64,000 bases of DNA from VAZQ01 sp036557665 (GCA_036557665.1 DATBHG010000117.1:19128-83127); one strand, 5' to 3'. Counted from the stretch's first letter, positions 43,733-52,665 are shown. The notes: generated from the sequence alone by a model not told the origin. Made by a program: numbers and translations.

Positions 43733-44500
43733 CTACGCCGCGGCCGATTGCCACCTCTCCCATGGCATGCACACGCGCTCCGCCAGAACCACGAGCCCAT
43801 AAAGCAGGAATCCCAGAAAGGAGAGGCTGAACAGCGAGACGAACGACATCGAGGTGCGCAGCTCGGTATTGGCGATGATGATGAGGTGGCCGAGCCCTTC
43901 GCTTCCTCCCACGAACTCGCCGATTACCGCACCGATGACGGAAAGCGTGCTGGCGACTTTCAGGCTGCTGAACAGGTACGGCAGCGCATTGGGAAGCCGC
44001 ACCTTGGAAAATTCCTGCCAGCGGCCCGAATGCAGGATACGACAGAGGTCGATGAGCTCCTCCTCGATCGCAAGCAGGCCGGTGACCATGTTTACGACGA
44101 CCGGAAAGAACGAGATCAAAAGCGCGAGCAGCACCTTCGACGTGATCCCATAGCCTGCCCAGATCAGCAGCAAGGGCGCGATGGCCACTTTGGGCACGAT
44201 CTGGAGCACCACGATTTGCGGATAGATGACGTTGCGCAGGATGCGCGAATAGACGATCACGACCGCCAGGAAAACTCCCACCACCGCGGCCAGCACGAAG
44301 CCCGCCATCATTTCGTAGAATGTGATCCAGGAGTGATAGAGGTAGAGGCTGTAACGGCTCACCGCCTCCATGAATATCGCGGAGGGCGGGGGAAGAATGA
44401 ACGCGGGGATCTGAAAGACACGCGTCAGCACCTCCCAGACGATCAAGGTCGCTGTAATCGAGAGGATGGTCGCAGTTATGTCGGCTTTGGTAAGGCCCAC
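43733..44500 (-). CDS. ABC importer permease (set B)
   Basis: A 255-residue permease with six membrane segments and a coupling loop at CRILHSGRWQEFSKVRLPNALPY. It begins with GTG at 44500, 9 bases after the ATPase stop, behind a GAGGGTGAT ribosome site. It pairs with the ATPase at 44510. Similarity to set A in layout but not in detail suggests related but separate importers. It runs towards the REPIN and the convergent permease of set A. Confidence 0.84.
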   Translation of the reverse strand: MGLTKADITATILSITATLIVWEVLTRVFQIPAFILPPPSAIFMEAVSRYSLYLYHSWITFYEMMAGFVLAAVVGVFLAVVIVYSRILRNVIYPQIVVLQIVPKVAIAPLLLIWAGYGITSKVLLALLISFFPVVVNMVTGLLAIEEELIDLCRILHSGRWQEFSKVRLPNALPYLFSSLKVASTLSVIGAVIGEFVGGSEGLGHLIIIANTELRTSMSFVSLFSLSFLGFLLYGLVVLAERVCMPWERWQSAAA

Positions 44501-44509
44501 CGATCACCC

Positions 44510-45355
44510 TCAGATGTAAAGCAGGCCGATCTTGCGGCCGATCGTCTGCACGCACGCGCTGAAGCGGGGGTCCAGCTTGGTTTCCGGCAACCGTGGCCGC
44601 GGCAAATCCACATCGACAATGTCCGCTACCATTCCCGGTCGAGGCGTCATCACTATCACGCGGTCGGCGAGGAACACGGCCTCGGAAATGCTGTGCGTGA
44701 CGAGAAGCGTCGTCTTGCGCCGCTCGCTCCAGATACGCAGCAGCTCGAAGTTCATCTCCTCCCGGGTCATGACGTCGAGGGCGCCGAACGGCTCGTCCAT
44801 CAGCAGCAGCGAGGGATCGTGGACCAGGGCGCGGCAGATCGCGGCCCGCTGCTGCATGCCCCCCGAAAGCTGCGCAGGGTACTGATGGCGAAACTCGCTC
44901 AGGCCGGCCAGCTCGAGGAGACCGAGCGCACGCTCGGCGCTTTCCTTTCGGGGCAACCGCAGCATCTCGATGGGCAGCATCACATTGCCGAGAATGGTGC
45001 GCCATTTGAGGAGGACCGGGCGTTGGAAAACCATGCCCACGTCGGACAAGGGGCCAGTGACGCTGCGATCGCGAACCGAGACCGAGCCGGAAGAAGCAGG
45101 CAGCAGGCCGGCAATGATCTTGAGCAGGGTGCTCTTGCCGCAGCCGCTGTGGCCGACGATGGTGACGAACTCGGCATCCGCGACTGCAAACGAGACATCG
45201 GAAAGCGCCTGGATCTGCCCGTCCTGAGATGCGTAGACCTTCCCCAGGCTGCGAATTTCGATCGCGGCACGATCGCCCTCCGTGCGAGTGGCCGATGTGC
45301 CCATGCGAACCGTTTCTTCGCCGCGATCTCGAGCCCAGCCAAACAGCGCTGCCAT
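44510..45355 (-). CDS. ABC importer ATPase (set B)
   Basis: A 281-residue nucleotide-binding subunit with Walker A GHSGCGKST, a Q-loop VFQRPVLLKWRTILGNV, signature LSGGMQQRAAICRALVH, Walker B LLLMDEPFG and switch histidine in LVTHSISEA. No binding protein gene is joined to it; the unlinked binding protein copy B at 47297 is the natural partner. The start given is the ATG at 45355; an internal ATG at 45304 (MGTSATRTEG) would remove 17 residues that do not resemble the family and is equally plausible. Confidence 0.86.
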   Translation of the reverse strand: MAALFGWARDRGEETVRMGTSATRTEGDRAAIEIRSLGKVYASQDGQIQALSDVSFAVADAEFVTIVGHSGCGKSTLLKIIAGLLPASSGSVSVRDRSVTGPLSDVGMVFQRPVLLKWRTILGNVMLPIEMLRLPRKESAERALGLLELAGLSEFRHQYPAQLSGGMQQRAAICRALVHDPSLLLMDEPFGALDVMTREEMNFELLRIWSERRKTTLLVTHSISEAVFLADRVIVMTPRPGMVADIVDVDLPRPRLPETKLDPRFSACVQTIGRKIGLLYI

Positions 45356-45402
45356 TACCTGTCAATGCTGATGCAGATGACATGCCGGCGCCACGCCAGT
45401 CC

Positions 45403-45474
45403 GTAGCCCGGATCGCGCCCCTGCGCGATCCGGGGACGTCGTGCCCCGGATTGTGCGAGCGCAATCCGGGCTAC
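45403..45474. repeat. Second REPIN-like double palindrome
   Basis: Outer inverted ends GTAGCCCGGAT (45403-45413) and ATCCGGGCTAC (45464-45474). The left hairpin is a perfect 12-base stem (45407-45418 with 45423-45434, CCCT loop); the right hairpin CCCGGATTGTGC with GCGCAATCCGGG has one G-T pair. This is a different REP family from the element at 43591. It lies before the set B ATPase start, in gene-free DNA. Confidence 0.88.
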
Positions 45475-45490
45475 GATGCTGCTCATGCTG

Positions 45491-45521
45491 CGCTGCGCCT
45501 GGGACACCGTCAGGCGCAGCG
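45491..45521 (-). terminator. Hairpin at the amidohydrolase 3' end
   Basis: A perfect 11-base stem, CGCTGCGCCTG (45491-45501) with CAGGCGCAGCG (45511-45521), and a nine-base loop, covers the stop codon of the leftward amidohydrolase gene. It could end that transcript. No T-tract is seen. Confidence 0.45.
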
Positions 45522-46508
45522 TGCGCGCGTCAGAATGTCGCGCGCATTCTGCCCCAGGATCCGCTCGCACTGGCTCGAAGGCAGTTGCTCGATGACGGGG
45601 CGCGCGATTGCGCCGTCCGCATCGCCGATCTCATAGGGAAAGTCGGTGCCGAACATCACCCGTTCCGCCCCGACAAGGTCGATGAGGAGGCGCAGCGAAG
45701 CGGGGCTTGCCACCACCGTGTCGTAGTAGAAGTGGCGCAGATACTGGCTTGGTGGTTTGCTGATGTTGGCGCGACAGGCCGGGTTCGCCTCATGCCTGGG
45801 AGCGTGATACGCAAGGTCCAGGCGTCCGGCGAGAAAAGGCAGCGTCCCGCCTCCGTGGGAGAGCACCAGCTGCAGCCCGGGATGACGCTCCATCACGCCG
45901 GAGAAGATGAGGCGTGCAGCGGCGACGGTTACCTCGGTGGGCCACGCGATCACCGTGTTGAGGCTGTACTTCCCCAAGGTCTCGCGCGTAATCGCTGTCG
46001 TGGCGTGCATGAAGACAAGGACACCGAGCTCGTCCAACGCGTCCCACACAGCGGCAAACTCCGGCAGGTCGAGCGGCTTGCCGCCCGCAGACGTGGGCAG
46101 GCACACGCCCTGAAACCCGTATTCCGCGATCGCCCCACGCAGCTCGGCGGCAGCGCTCCGGGGCTCGCCAAGCGGGACAACCCCCAGGCCGGCAAGCCGG
46201 CCGCCGCCGTGCTTGACCAGCTTGGCGGTTTCGCGGTTCATCAGGCGCGAGACCTCGACGCCGATGACGTGGCCATGGCCGGAAATCGCGCGGGGCGAGG
46301 GCGAGACAAGCTGCAGATCGATCCCGGAACGCTCCAGCCGCTCGAGGCGGCCTTCGAGGTCCCACATCAGGCGATCCATCTGGCCGTAGCCGCGGGTGGC
46401 ATAGCTGCCGTCGGGACGGACCTCGTAGGGCATCCCGTAGCTCGGCTCGGCCGCAGTCGTGCGGATGAAATCCTCGGACGCAGCGTGGGCGTGGACGTCT
46501 ACGATCAT
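45510..46508 (-). CDS. Amidohydrolase family protein (ACMSD-like)
   Basis: A 332-residue amidohydrolase-2 family enzyme. Metal-binding residues are visible in IVDVHAHAAS (two histidines), FMHATTAI (histidine), LVLSHGGGTLPFL (histidine) and VMFGTDFPYEIGD (aspartate). Relatives include aminocarboxymuconate-semialdehyde decarboxylase and gamma-resorcylate decarboxylase, which act in breakdown of aromatic and N-containing rings. The ATG at 46508 is four bases after the DUF1989 gene, so the two are an operon. Confidence 0.87.
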   Translation of the reverse strand: MIVDVHAHAASEDFIRTTAAEPSYGMPYEVRPDGSYATRGYGQMDRLMWDLEGRLERLERSGIDLQLVSPSPRAISGHGHVIGVEVSRLMNRETAKLVKHGGGRLAGLGVVPLGEPRSAAAELRGAIAEYGFQGVCLPTSAGGKPLDLPEFAAVWDALDELGVLVFMHATTAITRETLGKYSLNTVIAWPTEVTVAAARLIFSGVMERHPGLQLVLSHGGGTLPFLAGRLDLAYHAPRHEANPACRANISKPPSQYLRHFYYDTVVASPASLRLLIDLVGAERVMFGTDFPYEIGDADGAIARPVIEQLPSSQCERILGQNARDILTRARCA

Positions 46509-46512
46509 GTCG

Positions 46513-47151
46513 CTATTTGTAGATGATGATGCCCATGGGGGTAGGCTTCCAACCATTGCAGGGATTGCGCTCCTGCGGGCAGTTCGAGATTCCGATGAGC
46601 AGGTCCATCTCGGCGCGCAGGTCATAGTAGTCGCCCGCCACGCTGGTCGGCTCGCGTATCTCCATCGTGCCGCTCTCGTCCACCTCCACGTTCATGAACG
46701 GTACGAACGCATTGGGCATGTCGCGATAGTTGAAGCCCCAGGGGCCTAGCGCCATGGCAAGATTGCCTCGGCAGTTGGGAGTGCCCGGGACGCCGTAGCG
46801 GATGCGGTTGACCTCCTCGCTGCACATCGGTCCGTACGAGTAGCTCAATGAATTGGAATAATCCGTGATCGTCATCATCGGACGGCAGCGGATGGAATAG
46901 ATCACATTGCCTTTGATGAACTCCCGCCGCTTGTTGATGAGCAGCGAGTTTCCCATGTTGAGGGCCTCGCCGAGATCGTGCGTGTTGAAACAAACGAGGT
47001 CGGGCACCTGCTTGCCTTCGATGTCGACAAAGCGCAGGACCTGGCCCTTCTCCATATTGAAGGCGGCATAGCCCCGTGCGGGAATGATCCATTCCTCGAT
47101 GATCTTTCCGGGCACGGGGTGCTTGTGCAGAATATCGGGCTGCGAAGTCAT
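46513..47151 (-). CDS. DUF1989/urea carboxylase-associated family protein
   Basis: A 212-residue protein of the DUF1989 family, often annotated urea carboxylase-associated. Family blocks: IIPARGYAAFNMEKGQVLRF, DLVCFNTHDL, RRPM-like CRPMMTITDYSNS, PNCRGNLA and PFMNVEVDESG with conserved cysteines. Some members accompany ammonia-releasing pathways for urea, aminoacids or pyrimidines; one activity is not settled. The ATG at 47151 begins the conserved sequence. It leads the two-gene operon with the amidohydrolase and is divergent from the binding protein copy B. Confidence 0.85.
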   Translation of the reverse strand: MTSQPDILHKHPVPGKIIEEWIIPARGYAAFNMEKGQVLRFVDIEGKQVPDLVCFNTHDLGEALNMGNSLLINKRREFIKGNVIYSIRCRPMMTITDYSNSLSYSYGPMCSEEVNRIRYGVPGTPNCRGNLAMALGPWGFNYRDMPNAFVPFMNVEVDESGTMEIREPTSVAGDYYDLRAEMDLLIGISNCPQERNPCNGWKPTPMGIIIYK

Positions 47152-47296
47152 TGCGTCTCCATATGAGCTTGCTCGGCTGGTTGCGCATATTTGGCGGGGC
47201 TCGCAATAGCGCATGCTGCCCCCGCAAACGTCAAGCCGCCTCAGCGCATGCGCAAGCCCATCCGCATTGACGCGCGGCGGTGGGTGTGGGAGCGTG

Positions 47297-48355
47297 ATGG
47301 AAATGACGGGCCACAACCCCAAGTCCCGGCGCAAGGTTTTGATCGCGGGCGGCAGCTTGGCGGCAGTGACGTGCTTGCCGCTTGCCCGCAGCGCGTGCGC
47401 TCAGGCCAAACGAAAAGTCACCGTTCGCCTGGATTGGATCTATCAAGGCCCGAATGCCGGCTTCATGGTGGCGCAGGAAAAGGGCTTCTACGAGCAAGCC
47501 GGTCTCGACGTCGAGGTCGGGCCCGGCAAGGGATCCAGCAACACCGCCCAGCTCGTTGCCAGCAAGGCGACCCAATTCGGGTTTGCCGACGGATATGTCG
47601 TCGGCAACGGCGTGTCGAAGGGCATGAATATCCGTGCGGTCGCCGGTCTTTATCGGCGCAATCCCACCGCGATCATTGTGCTCGCGAGCTCCGACATCAA
47701 AACGCCGAAGGACCTGGAGGGCAAGACGGTCGCCATCGCCGCCGGATCCACCCAGTTCCAGCAATGGCCGGCGTTCGTCAAGGGCTGCGGGCTCGATGGG
47801 AGCAAGATCCGGGTCACCAACATCGATCCCGCCGGCAGCCCGCCGGCCCTGATCACGGGCCAAGTCCCCGCCATTGCCGGCTATGCGCTCGGTCAAGTGC
47901 CGAGCGTCGAGGTGCGCGGCAAGACCAAAGCGCGGGTGTTCTGGTACGCGGACTGCGGAGTCACCTCGATCAGCAATTGCATCGTCGCGCACAATGATCT
48001 GATCAAGGAGGATCCCGAGCTTGTGCGCGCGTTCGTCGCCGCCTCTCTCAAGGGATTTTTGTACGGCCGCAGAAACCTCGACGAGATGATTGCGATCGCC
48101 CGCAAATATTCGCCTGCGATCGAGCCGGAGATCGCGCGGCGCGAGGCCGAGATGTCGTGGCAGACGTGGGTCTCGCCGAGCACCGCGGGCAAGCCGTTGG
48201 GCTGGATGTCCGGCAAGGACTGGGAGGAAACGGTAGAGGTGCTCAAGCAGTACGGCGGCGTCACCACGCCGCTCGAGGCGCAGCAGCTCTACACCAACGA
48301 CTTCGTCCCCACGGGCAGCGAGCTTGTCCCGCCGCCCGCGAATACCTCTCCCTGA
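47297..48355 (+). CDS. ABC importer binding protein, NMT1 type (copy B)
   Basis: A 352-residue binding protein with a signal peptide containing KSRRKVLIAGGSLAAVT. Domain landmarks mirror copy A at 40872: LDWIYQGPNAGFMVAQEKGF, QQWPAFVKGCGL and GWMSGKDWEETVEVLKQYG, and the C-termini align end to end. It stands alone on the + strand, divergent from the DUF1989-amidohydrolase operon, with GGGAG just upstream of the ATG. The probable partners are the set B ATPase and permease at 43733-45355. Confidence 0.86.
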   Translation: MEMTGHNPKSRRKVLIAGGSLAAVTCLPLARSACAQAKRKVTVRLDWIYQGPNAGFMVAQEKGFYEQAGLDVEVGPGKGSSNTAQLVASKATQFGFADGYVVGNGVSKGMNIRAVAGLYRRNPTAIIVLASSDIKTPKDLEGKTVAIAAGSTQFQQWPAFVKGCGLDGSKIRVTNIDPAGSPPALITGQVPAIAGYALGQVPSVEVRGKTKARVFWYADCGVTSISNCIVAHNDLIKEDPELVRAFVAASLKGFLYGRRNLDEMIAIARKYSPAIEPEIARREAEMSWQTWVSPSTAGKPLGWMSGKDWEETVEVLKQYGGVTTPLEAQQLYTNDFVPTGSELVPPPANTSP

Positions 48356-48483
48356 AAGCGCCCTGAAACGGGGAGGCCGGCCAGGCGAGCCGAGCCGGGT
48401 CGAGGTCCGATTGGCGCGAGCACGTCGCACCCCGCGAACCCCCACTCGACAGCATTGCTTCGCAGGCGACGCAATGCCGTCGA

Positions 48484-48527
48484 CCCCGGATCAAGTCCGG
48501 GGCCGGCTCTGCCCCTTGCAGGGGCAG
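48484..48527. terminator. Two hairpins between convergent genes
   Basis: CCCCGGA (48484-48490) pairs with TCCGGGG (48496-48502), and CTGCCCC (48509-48515) pairs with GGGGCAG (48521-48527). They sit between binding protein copy B and the convergent RidA gene and could terminate both transcripts. Confidence 0.5.
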
Positions 48528-48541
48528 GCATGGCCGCGCTG

Positions 48542-49060
48542 CTACTTCTGCTGCCGCGGGACTGCTGCCCAGGCCTCGATCTCGACCAGCATCTCCTTGA
48601 GATCGATCCCAACCCCGCGCAGCAGCGTGGCCGGCCGAGGATGCGCGCGCAGGTCGGGCTCGAACTCCTCGAAAAACCTGTACATCTCGTCGCGCATGTC
48701 GAACACGTCCTCGCGCCGCGGCAGGTAATACCGGAACATCACGATATGCTTGAGCGAGGCGCCCATCATCTCGAGCTTGTTCTTGATGTATTCGAGGCAC
48801 TGCCGCGTCTGCGCTTTGACATCATGCGACATGACTTTGCCTCTGCCCGCCCGCTCCTCCTCGGGAGTCCGGCACGGCGCGTCCTCGAACGGATCGCGAC
48901 CGGTCTCGCCGGCCAGGAATAAAATGTCGACGTCCCCTTTGGTTCTGAACCCGCCGCCCCAGTTCATTTTTTCCTTGTGATAATGCGGCCATAGGGTGCC
49001 CCATTCGTACTCGACTTTGCCTTGCTTCGCGAGCTCGAGAGCTTTCGGATTGGTAGCCAT
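48542..49060 (-). CDS. RidA (YjgF/YER057c) family protein
   Basis: A 172-residue RidA-like protein. Conserved-looking blocks: FLAGETGRDP, the DVKAQTRQCLEYIKNKLEM helix and HIVMFRYYLPRREDV, then PATLLRGVGI and EMLVEIEAWAA at the end. RidA proteins hydrolyse reactive enamine/imine intermediates or act in ring-opening of pyrimidines (RutC). It is about 40 residues longer than ordinary RidA, mostly in the region before residue 70. Its neighbours point to nitrogen-containing ring catabolism. Confidence 0.85.
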   Translation of the reverse strand: MATNPKALELAKQGKVEYEWGTLWPHYHKEKMNWGGGFRTKGDVDILFLAGETGRDPFEDAPCRTPEEERAGRGKVMSHDVKAQTRQCLEYIKNKLEMMGASLKHIVMFRYYLPRREDVFDMRDEMYRFFEEFEPDLRAHPRPATLLRGVGIDLKEMLVEIEAWAAVPRQQK

Positions 49061-49401
49061 GGGGTCTCCATTGTCCTGAGATTTGTTGCCGGTGCACGGA
49101 AAGCTTCACACGCACGCGCACACCGGTCAAGCCGCGCACTCGAGTGTCAGACGCCGGCACGGTGAGGGCCATGCGACGCCGAGGCATTGCGATGCGGACG
49201 CAAGAGACGCAAGATGAGCGACGCAAGATGAGACGCAAGATGAGACGCAAGATGAGAGACGCAAGATGCCGGCCGGGAAAGCTCGTCGCGGCCGAAACGG
49301 AAAAATGGGGAAAAGTGGTTCATGCCGCGAACCTCAAGGCGGACTAGCTTGAAGAAGCTCTTGCCCTTGCAGGAGCTCTTGCCGACGTCGAGGTGCGTCC
49401 G
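49061..49401. other. Gene-free stretch before the hydroxylase operon
   Basis: A 341-base stretch between the RidA gene and the divergent molybdenum hydroxylase genes. It must hold promoters for both and contains a 12-base tandem repeat (49197-49269). No gene is evident. Confidence 0.4.
49197..49269. repeat. 12-base tandem repeat array
   Basis: Copies of GACGCAAGATGA at 49206-49217, 49220-49231, 49232-49243 and 49244-49255, with a partial copy GACGCAAGA at 49197-49205 and a variant ending GATGC at 49258-49269. Two-base spacers separate some copies. It lies upstream of the hydroxylase operon. Confidence 0.88.
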
Positions 49402-51831
49402 GTGAGCGGGCTCCTCGGTACACCGCTCGTTCGCAAGGAGGATCCCGCGCTGCTGTCGGGCCGCGGACGATTTGCCGACGACCTTCCGGTGCCCGCGGGG
49501 ACGCTGCACGCCCACGTCATTCGCTCGCCGCACGCGCATGCTCGGATCGTCAGCATCGAGGCGAAGGACGCGCTGGCCCAGGAGGGCGTCTGGGCAGTTG
49601 TTACCGGCGAGGATATCCGCAAGCTCTCCGACCCCTTCCTGATCGCGCTCAAGGCGCCGATCGATCAATGGTCGTTGGCGGTCGAGCGCGTGCGCTATGT
49701 CGGGGAGCCGGTCGCGCTCGTGGTGGCCGTGTCCCGGTATCTGGCCGAGGACGCGGCGGAGCTTGTCGGCATCGCGTACGAGCTGCTCGAGCCGGTGCTC
49801 GACCCGCGCGCGGCGTGCGAGCGCTCGGCGCCACTGTTGCACCCGCGCGCGGGCAGCAACGAAATCTCTGTAAGGAAATTCTCCTACGGCGATTGCAAAA
49901 GTGCCTTCGAGCGCGCCGATGCGCGCGTCGAGCTGACATGTGAATATCCGCGCAACTCGTTCACCCCGATGGAATGCTATGTCGTCGTCGCCGAGCATCG
50001 TCCGGCCGAAGACAGCTACGATGTGCTGGCGAATTTTCAGGGTCCATTCAGCACCCATCCCGTCATGGCGCGCGCCCTGCGCGTGCCCGGCCCGAAGCTG
50101 CGCTTGCGCATTCCGCCGGACAGCGGCGGAAGCTTCGGGATAAAGCTGTCGATATTTCCCTATATCGTCCTCGCGGCGCTCGCTGCCCGCATCACCGGCC
50201 GCCCGGTCAAGTGGGTGGAGGATCGGCTCGAGCATCTTCTTGCCGCAAGCTCCGGGCCCAACCGGGTGACGACAATCGAAGCCGCCGTGACCAAGGAGGG
50301 CCGCATTCTGGCGCTGCGGCTCGATCAGCTCGAGGACTATGGCGCGTACCTGCGCGCGCCGATGCCGGGGCCACTTTACCGCATGCATGGCGCGGTGACG
50401 GGCGCCTATGACATCGCCGATGTGGAGATTACGAACCGAGTCGTTCTCACCAACAAGATGCCGGCGAGCCTCATCCGCGGATTCGGCGGCCCGCAACTCT
50501 ATCTCGCGCTCGAACGGCTCATCCAGCGCATCGCCATCGAGCTTGAGCTTGATCATCTCGATGTCATCAAGCTCAATCTGATCTCCAAGCAGAAGTTTCC
50601 TTATCGGGCTGCTGCCGGCGCCCTCTATGATTCCGGCGACTATCTGCGGGCGATTGCGACCACCACTGAAGGCGGCCGGCTCGATGAGCTCAAACGCCGG
50701 CGCGAGGCCGCGCGTGCCGCGGGCCGATACTACGGGATCGGCTTTGCCGCCGTGGTCGAGCCGGGCATGTCGAACATGGGATATCTCTCCACCCTTCTTA
50801 CTCCGGAGGCGCGTGACAAGGCCGGACCGAAGAACGGTGCGGTGTCCATGGTCACCGTCAACGTCGATCCGCTCGGCGCCGTGTCGGTCACCGCCGACGT
50901 CACGGTGCAAGGGCAGGGGCACCAGACCGTGCTGTCCCAGATTGTCGCCGATCGCCTCGGCCTTGCCGCCGCCGATGTGAACGTCGTACTCGAGATGGAT
51001 ACCGCCAAGGATCAATGGTCCATCGCGGCGGGCACCTATTCCTGCCGTTTCACGCCAGGCACTGCGGTCGCCGCGCATCTCGCGGCGGAGCGCATGGCCG
51101 AGAAGCTCAAGGCGGTTGCGGCAAAGCAGCTCAACGTGCTGCCGCAGGACCTGGAGCTCGCCGGTGGTAAAATCCGCAGCCGTACCAATCCCGACAACGC
51201 CATTGCGTTCGGGCGCGTGGCCGGCACTTCGCACTGGTCGCCGGCGATGCTGCCGGAGGGAATGGCACCGGCATTGCGTGAGACCGCTGTCTGGTCACCC
51301 CCGGAGCTCGAGCCGCCGGCGAACGACGACCGCATCAACACCTCGCTCACCTACGGCTTTGTGTTCGACATGTGCGGCGTCGAGATCGATCCCGTGACCT
51401 GCCAGGTGCGCGTCGACCGGTACGTCTCCATGCATGATGCGGGCCGCCTGCTCAATCCCCTGATTGCCGGCGGGCAGATGCGCGGGGCGTTCGTACAGGG
51501 CATCGCCGCCGCGCTTTACGAGGAGCTCGTCTATGACGATACCGGTCAGTTTCTCACCGGGACCTTCGCAGACTATCTCGTTCCCACCGTCACCGAGATC
51601 CCGCCTGTCGAGATTCTGCACCAGGAAACGCCCTCTCCATTGACGCCGCTCGGTGCAAAGGGTCTGGCCGAAGGCAATTGCATGAGCGTGCCTGTGTGCA
51701 TCGCCAATGCCATCGCCGATGCCCTCGGCGTCAAGGAGGTGCAGCTTCCCGCCACCCCGCGGCGCATCCACGCGCTGATTGCCGGGCCCGAACCGCGTCC
51801 TGCCCGAGACCGGATGCCGGCGAGGGGCTGA
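49402..51831 (+). CDS. Molybdenum hydroxylase large subunit (CoxL/XdhB-like)
   Basis: An 809-residue molybdopterin-cytosine-dinucleotide subunit of the xanthine dehydrogenase family. Landmarks: LGTPLVRKEDPALLSGRGRF at the N-terminus, IPPDSGGSFGIK, an IRGFGGPQLYLALER active-site block near 355-370, and GAKGLAEGNCMS near 753-764 with the conserved catalytic glutamate. It lacks the AYXCSFR signature of true CO dehydrogenase, so it is not CoxL form I; such enzymes hydroxylate N-heterocycles, aldehydes or related substrates. GTG at 49402 has GAGG eight bases upstream; GTG at 49393 is an alternative. The medium and small subunits follow. Confidence 0.87.
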   Translation: MSGLLGTPLVRKEDPALLSGRGRFADDLPVPAGTLHAHVIRSPHAHARIVSIEAKDALAQEGVWAVVTGEDIRKLSDPFLIALKAPIDQWSLAVERVRYVGEPVALVVAVSRYLAEDAAELVGIAYELLEPVLDPRAACERSAPLLHPRAGSNEISVRKFSYGDCKSAFERADARVELTCEYPRNSFTPMECYVVVAEHRPAEDSYDVLANFQGPFSTHPVMARALRVPGPKLRLRIPPDSGGSFGIKLSIFPYIVLAALAARITGRPVKWVEDRLEHLLAASSGPNRVTTIEAAVTKEGRILALRLDQLEDYGAYLRAPMPGPLYRMHGAVTGAYDIADVEITNRVVLTNKMPASLIRGFGGPQLYLALERLIQRIAIELELDHLDVIKLNLISKQKFPYRAAAGALYDSGDYLRAIATTTEGGRLDELKRRREAARAAGRYYGIGFAAVVEPGMSNMGYLSTLLTPEARDKAGPKNGAVSMVTVNVDPLGAVSVTADVTVQGQGHQTVLSQIVADRLGLAAADVNVVLEMDTAKDQWSIAAGTYSCRFTPGTAVAAHLAAERMAEKLKAVAAKQLNVLPQDLELAGGKIRSRTNPDNAIAFGRVAGTSHWSPAMLPEGMAPALRETAVWSPPELEPPANDDRINTSLTYGFVFDMCGVEIDPVTCQVRVDRYVSMHDAGRLLNPLIAGGQMRGAFVQGIAAALYEELVYDDTGQFLTGTFADYLVPTVTEIPPVEILHQETPSPLTPLGAKGLAEGNCMSVPVCIANAIADALGVKEVQLPATPRRIHALIAGPEPRPARDRMPARG

Positions 51832-51837
51832 CGGCCG

Positions 51838-52665
51838 ATGAAGCCGCGCCCGTTCGACTACATCCGTCCCGATACGGTGGAGGAGGCGCTCGCCGTGCTG
51901 GCGGAGCACGGCGAGGACGCGCGCATTCTTGCCGGCGGCCAGACGTTGATCGCCATGCTCAACTTGCGGGTCGTCGAAGCGGCGATCCTGATCGATATCA
52001 CCCGTATTCCCGAGCTGGATGCCATCACCGAGACCGGCGGCATTATCCAGGTCGGCGCCGCGGTGACGCAGAACCGGCTGATGCATTGGCCATCCCTCGC
52101 GCAAAAGCTTCCTCTGTTGCACGCAGTCTTGCCCTTCGTCGGTCACTTCCAGACCCGCAACAAGGGGACGGTATGCGGCTCGATCGCGCATGGGGATCCG
52201 GCGTCGGAAATTCCGCTGGCCCTTGCCTTGCTGGAAGGCGAGGTGGTGCTGCGCTCACAGCGCGCGACACGCATTCTTCCGGCTGCCGAGTTCCAGCAAG
52301 GCATGCTATTGACGGCGCGCGCGCCCTGCGAGCTGATTACCGGGGTCCGCTTCCCGGCCAGGAACGCGAAGGTGGCGTTCCGCGAGGTCGCCCGCAGGCA
52401 CGGGGATTTCGCCATTGTCGCCATCGCTGCGGCAGCCGAGAGCCGTGAAAGCATACGCATCGGGGTTGCCGGCATGGCGGATCGTCCGGCCATTCGCTCG
52501 GTCGAAGCCGATGGTACGGGTGCAATCGGGGACTGGATCGAGCAGCTCGCATGGGAGCTCGAGGGTTATGACGATATCCACGCCTCCGCCCACATGCGCC
52601 GCGATCTGCTGCGCCGGATAGGGCCGATCGTGGTGAAGGAGGCGAGAGAGCAGTGCGCCGCGTAA
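51838..52665 (+). CDS. Molybdenum hydroxylase FAD subunit (CoxM-like)
   Basis: A 275-residue FAD-binding subunit of the xanthine dehydrogenase family. ILAGGQTLIAMLNLRVVE near 33-50 is the FAD-binding motif, and TVCGSIAHGDPASEIPLALAL near 110-130 is the second flavin-binding loop. It passes electrons from the iron-sulfur subunit. It lies 6 bases after the large subunit and overlaps the small subunit, so it is one operon; subunit order large-medium-small. Confidence 0.9.
   Translation: MKPRPFDYIRPDTVEEALAVLAEHGEDARILAGGQTLIAMLNLRVVEAAILIDITRIPELDAITETGGIIQVGAAVTQNRLMHWPSLAQKLPLLHAVLPFVGHFQTRNKGTVCGSIAHGDPASEIPLALALLEGEVVLRSQRATRILPAAEFQQGMLLTARAPCELITGVRFPARNAKVAFREVARRHGDFAIVAIAAAAESRESIRIGVAGMADRPAIRSVEADGTGAIGDWIEQLAWELEGYDDIHASAHMRRDLLRRIGPIVVKEAREQCAA

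Noticed and set aside
43655..45406. Long frames antisense or in other phase across the set B transporter genes (583 and 581 codons)
   Set aside because: The permease and ATPase in the proper frames have complete family motifs; the others have none.
43591..45474. Palindromic elements considered as an insertion sequence or composite transposon
   Set aside because: There is no transposase gene or target duplication; the structure is that of REP doublets.
45441..46526. A 361-codon + strand frame across the amidohydrolase
   Set aside because: The minus-strand gene has all metal-binding motifs of its family; the + frame has none.
49197..49269. Repeat array considered as CRISPR
   Set aside because: Units are 12 bases and mostly adjoin without unique spacers, and no cas genes are present.
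49147..51234. A 695-codon open frame antisense to the molybdenum hydroxylase large subunit
   Set aside because: It mirrors a clear gene with catalytic motifs; long antisense frames are common in GC-rich DNA and its product is a low-complexity mix of arginine, histidine and glycine.
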